Assembly: GCA_038277395.1 (NCBI GenBank)
Contig: CM076189.1
Location: 214,436,011 to 214,500,010, forward strand
Source of the DNA: Dryocosmus kuriphilus
Taxonomy: Eukaryota > Arthropoda > Insecta > Hymenoptera > Cynipidae
Reading direction: 5' to 3'
Length of the DNA stretch: 64,000 nt
This document shows positions 56,450-64,000 of the stretch, piece by piece (within the stretch, counting starts at the first letter, position 1; each line of letters opens with the position of its first letter). The position numbers and the translations under genes were made by a program. A model generated the notes under the pieces. That model made no database searches. It saw only the letters and a list, made by a program, of their open reading frames with translations, and had not been told where the DNA came from.

Positions 56450-59230
56450 ACGTGACAGATTTAAATTAGATGTGGTTATGTTATGGTAAGTGATTTCAAA
56501 ATATTTTTTAAAATTTGAAAGGATTTCAAACGACTTTAAGTGATTTTAAGAAAATTTAAGGAAATCTGAGGGATTTAAAAATACTTTCAAGTGTCTCAAG
56601 AGATTTAAAACTATACTAAACAATTTAATAATATTCTTAAAAAATTTTAAAGAGTTCAAGATATTTTGGGTTATTTTGAGTCAAGAACTGAAAACAGTTT
56701 CAGTATTGCCAGAAGATTTCAAGTCATTTTGAATGAATTTTAAGAATTTCAAGGGTTATGAAAGATTTTCAGTTAATTTTGGGAATTTTTAGGACATTTT
56801 AAGGTATTAGAAAATATTTTTAAAAGAGTTTAAATTATTTTGAAGAGCTTCAAGTGATTTTAAAAATATTTCAAAGTCTTTTAATAGATTTTTAAAATAT
56901 TTTTAAAATTTTGAAAGGATTTCCAATGATTTCAAGTAATTTTAAGGAATTTCAAGATTTTTTTAAAAACGTAAAGGGATTTTAAAGATGTCTCAAGGTA
57001 TTTGATAGGTTTTGAAAGATTAAAAAAAATTTCAAAGGATTCCTAGCGATTTCAATCGATTTTAAGGTGTCTCGGGGGATTTAAAGAGAATTAAGGTGGG
57101 TCAAGCTGGAAGAACCATTTTTGAAAATCATAATCACTCATAGGGCAAAATTAAGGGCTCATTTAGGGCTAATTTAATGCCACATTCCCGAATTTAGGGT
57201 TCCTTATTTTCATTAAAAAAACGCTGGTTCTGCCAGCTTGACGTCAAGCTAGCAGAACCACTACCAGAATCAATGCAGTTGCTAAGTTGTCTCTGTTACC
57301 ATAATTTAGGGCTCACTTAGGGCTCCAACTTTAGCCAAAAAAATTTTCATTTTTCCCTTTATTTTTTTAAATAATCGCTGGTTCTGCCAGCTTGACGTCA
57401 AGCTAGCAGAACTACTACCAACATCAATGCAGTTGCTATGTTGTCTCTGTTACCATAATTTTAGGGCTCATTTAGAGCTCCAACTTTAGCCAAAAAAAAT
57501 TTCATTTTTCCCTTTTTTTTCTTAAATAATCGCTGGTTCTGCTAGCTTGACGTCAAGCTGACAGAACCAGCGATAACTTAAAAAAAAGGGAAAAATGAAA
57601 ATTTCTTTGGCTAAAGCTGGAGCACCAAATGAGCCCTAAATTATGGTAACAGAGACAACTTAGCAACTGCATTGATTTTGGTAGTGGTTCTGCTAGCTTG
57701 ACGTCAAGCTGGCAGAACCAGCGTTTTTTTAATGAAAATAAAGAGCTCTAAATTCGGGAATGTGGCATTAAATTAGCCCTAAATGAGCTCTTAATTTTGC
57801 TCTATGAGTGATTTTGATATTCAAAAATGGTTCTGCCAGCTTGACCCACCTAGAGAATTAAAATAATTTCAAGAAATTTTAAGTCATTTTCCAAGATTTC
57901 AAAACAGATTCAGGATTTTTTTGAGAGATTTCAAGAGACCTGAAATGATTTAAAAGAATTTGAAAGGATTTAAAAAAGATTTTGAAATATTTTAATAGTT
58001 TTTAAAAAATTTTTATAAATGTCAAAGGATTTCAAGACATTTCAAGCGATTTTAAGGAATTTGAAGAAGTTTTAAATAAACTTAAAAAATGTTAAGTGAT
58101 TTGAAGGAGTTTAAAGGATTTTAAAATTTTAAATCATTTTGAATGAATTTGAATAATTTCAAGGTATCTCAAAGAAACTGTAGAGAATTTTACATGAATT
58201 TAAGTGATTTTAATCAATATTTCAAAATTTTTAAATAGATTTTAAAATATTTTTAAGACATTTGAAATTCAAACGATTTCAAGTGATTTTAAGGAATTTC
58301 AAGGGATTTTGCAGGATTTTAAAATATTTTAAAGTATTTCAAGAAATTTAAAAGTATATTAGTAGATTTTATAATATTTGTAAAAATTTAAAAGGATTTT
58401 AAGAAATATTAAGTCATTTTGAAGAATTTCAAACGCTTTTAAGAGATTCAAAGCGACTTTAAAGATTTTCAAGAATTTTAAAGAAATTTCAATGGATTTT
58501 AAGGGATTTAAAATAATTTTTTGGGAACTTTTAAGAGATTTTAAGGCTTTACGAAATATTTTAAAGAAGTTTACTTGATTTTAAATGATTTTTAAAAACT
58601 TGAAGTTATTTTAAATATATTTCAAAGTGTTTTAATAGATTTCAAAAGACTTTTAAAAATTTGAAAGGATTTCATACACTTTTAAGTAATTTTAAGGAAT
58701 TTCAAGAAATTTTAGAAGATTTTGAAACACTTTAAAGTATTTCAAGAGATCTAAAATGACTCGAAAGAATATAAAGGAAATTTTGAAAAGATATGAGATT
58801 TTTAAATACATTTTAAACGATTTTTTAAAATTATAGAGGATTTTAAGTGACTTCAATCGATTTTAAGGAGTTTCAGCGGATTTTAAGAGAATTGAAATGA
58901 TTTCAAGGTATCTTAAGTTATTTTTAAAAAATTCAGAACAGTTTCAGGATTTTCAAGACATTTCAAGAGACGTAAAATGATTCAAAAGAATTTTAAGAAA
59001 TTTTGAAGAAATTTCAAAGTGTCTTCATAAATTTTAAAAGATTTGTACAAATATCACAAGATTTCTAGAGGTTAAAAATGATTTTTAAAGAATTTAATGT
59101 GATTTTAAAAATACTTCAAAGTTTTTTATTAGATTTCAAAGTATTTTTAACAATTTGAAAGGATTTAAAATATTTTAATAGATTTAGAAAGATTTTTAGA
59201 AATGTCAAAGGATTTAAAAATATTTCACTT
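56450..59230 (+). repeat. GATTTTAAG/ATTTCAAG minisatellite, degenerate
   Basis: For about 2.8 kb the plus strand is built from 9-20 bp variations of GATTTTAAG, GAATTTCAAG, GATTTCAAA and AAATTTAAAG, keeping one orientation. It is interrupted only by the nested palindrome at 57094-57851. It is non-coding, with extreme purine/T bias and very low C content. Confidence 0.85.
57094..57851. mobile_element. 758-bp palindromic element, 9-bp TSD
   Basis: AGGTGGGTCAAGCTGG (left) is inverted at the right (GCTTGACCCACCT). A perfect 9-bp direct repeat AGAGAATTA flanks it (57085-57093 and 57852-57860). The whole element is symmetric about 57473. It carries four copies of a ~36-42-bp palindrome centred on TTGACGTCAA (57225-57260, 57379-57413, 57531-57572, 57688-57722), each GGTTCTGCCAGCTTGACGTC plus its inverse. 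The 9-bp duplication suggests a Mutator-like transposase. It is non-coding. Confidence 0.9.
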
Positions 59231-59494
59231 TCATTCAGTTTCACTGTTATTGTTTTAAAGGACCGACGAAATTTACCCAGAAGTATAATTTTTGTTCCCA
59301 TCATAATGTATGTGAGAAAAATTCACTATCTGTCACTGTGACATAAGCGATTTTAGGTCTCAAATTAAGCCAAAAATATGTATAAGTTTGAGACTTTTTT
59401 GTCAAGTCTCAATTTAAGTCTGCTTTCACTAAAAAATTTTGCGTTTCAAGATTGGGCCAATATTGGACTCAAAATAAGCCCAGCTTTTTTCTGT

Positions 59495-61437
59495 GTTTTA
59501 GCAGTCGGCTACAATAACAGATTTATTTTTATTTTTAAGTTTACAAAATCCTATGCCTCACTTTATGCAAAACAAATATTATAAACAATTAAAAATTGTG
59601 ATGAAAGATTTAAAAACTAAGTTTTAATTATGTTTATATTTCTGTTGAATGATTCTGATTGGTAAGAGAATTGAAAAATCTTTTCAGAAAAAAAGATTAT
59701 ATATTTCACTATCTGCAAGGGGAATTTCTTTTCTCAAATCTAATAAAATGATCGCAGATTCATTCAGAATTTAACCCAGTTGCCTCGGTGGTATCGAATT
59801 TCTCTAAAAGCCGTCGGGAGCTCAACTCCTTTCATGTATACTTTTCTCGCGGTCTAGGAACGGCTTTTTTCAGTGCTTTCATGTGGGCTGACGAGCGAAG
59901 CTCTTCCGGTGGGCGAACTCTTTTGCAAAGTTCTGCATTCTTATTAAAGATACAAAAAGGCAAATACCACCGCACGACGACAATTCTCCTAAATTACTTC
60001 CGTTTGCTATAAAATGAAGCCTCAACTGAGCTTTCAACTGGGAAATTGAAAAGGGATTTAGGAAAAGCTGATGCAAAATCACACTTTTATCGGAATGTGC
60101 GAAACAGTGTGTGATTCAAAGACGTTTTGAAATTACTTTTCAATTTCTATTGATGCGGAATTTATTTTATTTTTTCCAACTATACAATCGCTCCATATTT
60201 ATTTAATAAAAAAATGGTTTATGAATAATTTGTGCATTACCTTCGTAACAGTTTTTGTCTCGCCAACAAAATAATTCTCATTATCCCCTTTTGAGCTTTA
60301 TTCAATGCGCGATTAAGGGGTTAAGGGTATTCTCTTACAGACCTTCCCTTCACTGATTCGCCCTTACGTTCAAACAACTTAACACGCACAATGGACCTTC
60401 CACTTTTCAAAACAAAACGATTTACCACCATAAATTGCAATCTTTTATTAAAAACAATTACTTACAAAATCATTTTAAAAAGGTGTAAACGTTTTATTTA
60501 GATTCTGCGTAATAAGATTTTTATTATTATTTCTTAACAAAACAGAAATTAATTTATCTAATAATTATAGAGACTTTTAAAAATTAGATTAGTGCAGCTA
60601 CTGAGAATACTTATCACACTTCAACTAACAGTGTAACTTTCTTAACGCCTTTTTGGACTTACCTTGATAAGATATACAAGGAATTATTATTAACCGATAA
60701 GCTACTGTTGGAGTAGCAAATCGACGTCAGCAATTTTTGTGAATGGAACTTTTTAATTTCTTTTCATCCCATCTTGTTTATACTTCTGATGAATTGAAAA
60801 GTATCCAGAGTACGGATTCTTTGAAAAGAAGAAATGATTATGAAACATTTTATTACTGCTGTAATCTTCTTTTATCATTGCAACTTTGAAACCAGAACCT
60901 TGAGGAAACTAGTTAAATAATAAAAGTCGTCTCGGACGATTAAGAGTAATCGATCTACAACAAGAAAATGACGACAACGATGAGACAAACTGACAATGAG
61001 ATAAATTCAATTTACCGAGTGATGTGACTCGTTTTCATGGGAACAACTTTGCAAATCATTTTTTTATTTACAAAACTTTTTTTTTCTACGTATCTAAAAT
61101 GGGCATCAACCAGAGAACGTACGGAAAAGGGTAGTGTGCAAATTAGGGTAGACCATCCATTTTTTTAGGTTCCCAAAAAAAGTAAATACGTATTTTTTTT
61201 AATTTTAAAAGGAGCCGCCAGCTCCTTGAAGTTTCTCGTAAGAATAACATGGGAAAAAACACATTTTTGTAAATTCTACCCGAATCGTGAAAATGTACAC
61301 TTTCATCATCTCATGAAAAGTCTTCAAGGAATGCAAATCTATCATGAACTTTTCATTTCAACCCGATTTAGTCCCTTTTAGGGTGCCCCAAAAACTACCC
61401 CATAAAAGTGCAATACGGGTTTCGCGGATTATTGACC
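59495..61437. other. Mixed unique DNA with a TTAGGGTR fragment
   Basis: 59780-60080 is GC-balanced, unique and open in both directions without a domain; it may be host sequence. At 61135-61390 TTAGGGTAGACCATCCATTT and, further on, TTTTAGGGTGCCCCAAAAAC resemble the ends of the TTAGGGTG palindromes. I found no complete pair, so this may be a decayed or truncated member. Confidence 0.35.
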
Positions 61438-62672
61438 TACTCTCTAAATGCCTTAGAGTCAATTTTGACTCTTTAGAAGAGTCAAAATGCAGCCACTCCA
61501 TATGGAGTAAATTTTTATTCTTCAGAAGAGTAAATTTGAGTACTCTAAAATTGGACTCAATTACTGACTCCACATAGATTAAAATATGACTCTATGACAG
61601 ATTTTATTTTACTCTTGCAAGAGTACAATTTGACTCTTAAAAGAGTAAACATGAAAAAATGTAATCAGAGTTTGAATTTACTCTTTCCTAGAGTCATCAC
61701 GGAAGGTTTGTAATACTGCTCATACGCCATTTAAATAAAAGAGTAGTATTTATTTTGTATACATATAACACAAACACTGCATACATTAGTTAGTTATCAT
61801 CTTGGATATCATCTTCTTCTTCCACATTGAGTGTCGATTCTTCGAAGCCGTCCATGTCGGAGAATGTTTGTTTCATCACTGAAAGAAAAAAATAATTTTC
61901 ATTACACATCAGGCATCTCATATATATAACTTTAAAGTGCGCTTGATTTAGATTCTTTACCTTATCTCATTAAGGGGAAGATTTTTCAAACTTGTATCCA
62001 AGCTTGAGCAGCATGGCTTCGGAATGCCCATTTTCATGATGATGTTTGTCAAAATATCATAACAACCTGAAAAATATGGAAATCATCATAATTTTTGTTA
62101 AATAAAATGAAAATTATAATCAAGATTACGGTGATGAAATAAAATTGAAATAACTGAGAATAGAAAAAAGTACCGAATTCAACAAGTTATAGGTTAAGAA
62201 TTTTGAGTGTATACACATAGCTGGCAATTTCCTCCGTATATTTATGAAAATCGATTTATTACCTGAATCACTTCGCAGGTAACACACCCCTTGCGATTTG
62301 GACTGCAATTCACCCTGCGCTTCAAAAATTCTTCGATTGGAATTATAAAAACTTTATCACTGATAATAATTCAATATTTCTTATTTTACTTTCGAGCACA
62401 TAGAAATCAGCTGATCGCCGCGCGATAGAGAAAGTGCGCGCGACACTAAAGCGCATGATCAGCTTAGATTCAAAATTACTCTATTTAGAGTCAAATTTTA
62501 CTCCAGCATTGGAGTAAATGCGTTTACTCTACCCTTTGAAGTAAAAATTTGAGTCGAACAATAAAGATTCGAAAAAATACTCTATTAGAGTCATTATTGA
62601 ATCTATAGAGAGTCAATCGCTATTGACTCCGAATTAAGAGTCAAAAATTGACTCTAAGGAATTTAGAGAGTA
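61438..62672. mobile_element. TIR element, TACTCTCTAAAT ends, GAGTCAAA motifs
   Basis: TACTCTCTAAATGCCTTAGA (left) is inverted at the right edge (TCTAAGGAATTTAGAGAGTA). Complementarity goes on through GAGTCAATTTTGACTCTT. AGAGTCAA, AGAGTAAA and their inverses occur more than 20 times within 250 bp of each end, an unusually dense set of candidate transposase-binding sites. The middle holds a spliced ORF remnant on the minus strand (61790-62314) with a GC-rich, possibly promoter-like stretch behind it (62410-62460). No target duplication is clear. Confidence 0.8.
61790..62314 (-). pseudogene. Three-exon ORF remnant in TIR element, unknown
   Basis: On the minus strand three open segments are bordered by plausible splice sites. 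A is 62314-62263 (after GCGCAG; ELQSKSQGVCYLRSDS; donor TCAG|GTAATA). B is 62066-61961 (after TTTTCAG; CYDILTNIIMKMGIPKPCC; donor ATAAG|GTAAAG). C begins at 61878 after TTTCTTTCAG. The phases of A to B and B to C agree and give a 61-codon open chain before C. In C the phase-consistent frame stops early (61809-61811). Another frame reads MKQTFSDMDGFEESTLNVEE with a stop at 61790-61792 and looks more protein-like, so a one-base error or indel may have occurred. I do not recognise the protein; it is cysteine-bearing and has no SAM pattern. Either a captured host fragment or an element gene. Confidence 0.35.
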
Positions 62673-63211
62673 AATTATTACTTTTTTTATCATTTTCTTA
62701 AAAATAAATCCACATGAATGAATAAATTACAAGATTGTATTTCTTAATAATTTTTAAATATTTAAACAATGCTTGTTAGCTTAAAGAATTTTGTTTCATA
62801 GAGTATCACGAATGAAGGGTATTTTATTCCTGCTATGGTATATTCAGTGAACTTGAAGAGTGCATGTATTTGGCTCAATGGTTGATGTATTGTTTAAACA
62901 ATTTTTTTCGTTTAAATCCCAGTTTTTACCGAAAAAAGCTAGAAAATTATAGTTTCTTGCTAATTTTTCAACAAGTTTCAAAATAAGCCTAAATCTTACT
63001 CTTTTCAAGTTGTGTTTTATTGTTTAAACACTTTTTGTTTATTTAAACAATTTATTATCCCATAATATCACGAATAATGGGCACTTTCTGAATGTTTTGG
63101 CCTATTTCATGAATGCCAAGAGTGAATTCTTTTTATTTTCAATTATCTATATATTGCTTAAACAATATGCTGTATTCCAATATACGATTACTTTTAAAGC
63201 AAATTTTAAAA
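62673..63211. repeat. TTGTTTAAACAA-bearing repeat, two diverged units
   Basis: ATTGTTTAAACAATTTTTTT (near 62891), ATTGTTTAAACACT (near 63019), TTTAAACAATTTATT and GCTTAAACAATATG occur with ATCACGAATRAWGGGYA and CATGAATGCCAAGAGTGAAT-like blocks repeated about 270 bp apart. The TTGTTTAAACAA palindrome links this stretch to the 40313-42589 element, of which it may be a relative without ends. Confidence 0.55.
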
Positions 63212-64000
63212 TAAAAAATCTGCCCGCTGCGCGGGCACATTCTCATCGCGCGCTACGCGCGAAGTATGAGCGCGCCTAGGGCGCGCGTCTGTTGGCACTC
63301 GCGCTTCGCGCTCGACATTTGACTCGCGCTTCGCGCTCGATACGTTATTTACGGCACTCACGCTTCGCGCTCGATAGATTATTCACCTCGCGCTACGCGC
63401 TCGGTGTTTATAGATCGTATAAACCTTTAAATTAGAAATTACAAAAGAAATTATTTTACTTAAGGCTCTATCGCCCTTAAGGAATACATTCTCATCATGA
63501 CACTCGCGCTTCGCGCTCGATAATTACGTTTCTTTAAAACACATTATACATTGGTAAAGCTCTTTTTGATTTTCCAAATTTTTACAATACAGGATTTCGA
63601 TTCTTAAAAGTAAAACGATGCGTCTTATAAATAAATTTTGTAGCTATTTCCAAGGTGAACAATTCTGCTTGTTAATATTTTCTCATATCTTGCACAGTTT
63701 TTTGCTGAAAAGTGGTTTTCTTTATATTTCATAACATATTTCACGAATAACTCAAAAACTACGCGTCTGATCAAAAAAATGATAGAGAGCAAATTTGTAG
63801 AAAATTTGGAGACGAACAACCTTGTTTATTATTATTTTTCCGTATCTTCCATAGTTTGGAGGAAAATTTGAAATCTTTAATTTTTAATAACGTTTTATCG
63901 ATTAAAACAAAAACCGTGCATTTTATGAAAAAATGGTTAAAACAAAATTTGTAGATCTTTTTAAATTGAACAACTTTGTTCTTTACCATTTTTTGGTATC
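63212..64000. repeat. GC-hairpin dispersed repeat, copy 2 (cut by window end)
   Basis: Same order and orientation as 2848-3640: CTGCCCGCTGCGCGGGCAC, GCGCGCCTAGGGCGCGCG, several CTCGCGCTTCGCGCTCGA, the ACTTAAGGCTCTATCGCCCT hairpin, then the AT-rich AACAAAAACCGTGCATTTTA part. The differences are mainly whole-hairpin gains and losses: one CGCGCGCC hairpin is missing and one extra CTCGCGCTTCGCGCTCG is present. It continues beyond the window. Confidence 0.9.

Larger units (their letters stand above)
56331..59494. mobile_element. Possible TIR element holding a minisatellite
   Basis: TCAGAGAAAAAAAGGTGAAC (left) weakly matches the inverse of the right edge (CACAGAAAAAAGCTGGGC). Near both edges CTCAATTTAAG and GACTCAAAATAAG words stand in opposite orientation. 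If these are true ends, a short element like the insertion at 47168 has been inflated by internal minisatellite growth to over 3 kb. The ends are imperfect, so the call is tentative. Confidence 0.4.

Overview
The window reads as AT-rich, non-coding DNA from an animal nuclear genome, most likely an insect and probably a hymenopteran. The evidence is the dense field of terminal-inverted-repeat (TIR) elements, GT..AG introns inside small element-borne genes, and the C-terminal half of a non-LTR retrotransposon polyprotein of a kind I associate with ants and wasps. There is no bacterial-style gene packing, no convincing tRNA or rRNA, and no long host gene. The order-level guess is inference; 'insect' is safer.

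Layout. 1-2.1 kb: unique DNA with one possible terminal exon (820-900). 2.07-6.2 kb: a nested pair of TIR elements, a GC-hairpin dispersed repeat, and a TIR element filled by inverted arrays of a ~142-bp unit. 6.7-8.4 kb: a 1.7-kb element with 166-bp TIRs. 9.4-13.5 kb: a MITE, a possible THAP-like fragment and an array-less copy of the 4.2-kb repeat. 15.3-18.5 kb: a TIR element with a SAM-like gene, split by a 1.5-kb foldback element with a 9-bp target duplication. 20.3-22.5 kb: two PIF/Harbinger elements back to back, sharing TAA target sites. 24.9-27 kb: a degenerate A-rich repeat with a hAT-like insertion carrying a 52-base G run. 28.7-32.5 kb: four consecutive TIR elements. 33.5-34.7 kb: a 5'-truncated LINE on the minus strand. 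36.7-39.1 kb: a P-element-like transposon with a perfect 8-bp target duplication, inserted in the 142-bp-type repeat and carrying a copy of the dispersed repeat. 40.3-42.6, 46.0-47.6 and 54.5-55.5 kb: three long palindromes with TTAGGGTR-like ends. 49.8-55.9 kb: two copies of a SAM-gene-carrying element with a TTAA-flanked MITE between them. 56.3-59.5 kb: a GATTTTAAG-type minisatellite with a nested 9-bp-TSD palindrome. 61.4-62.7 kb: a TIR element with a three-exon gene remnant. 63.2-64 kb: a second copy of the GC-hairpin repeat.

The most interesting theme is cargo. Four TIR elements with three different terminal sequences (15.3, 31.6, 49.8 and 52.9 kb) carry pieces of a small gene for a SAM-like domain. 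In the three readable copies an exon boundary falls at the same place in the domain and in the same phase. The 49.8-kb copy can still be read as a roughly 100-residue spliced ORF. A fifth element (61.4 kb) carries an unrelated-looking spliced ORF. Whether these are captured host exons or genes belonging to the elements cannot be settled here.

Most apparent ORFs of 60-130 codons are chance reading frames in repeats and have been left out.
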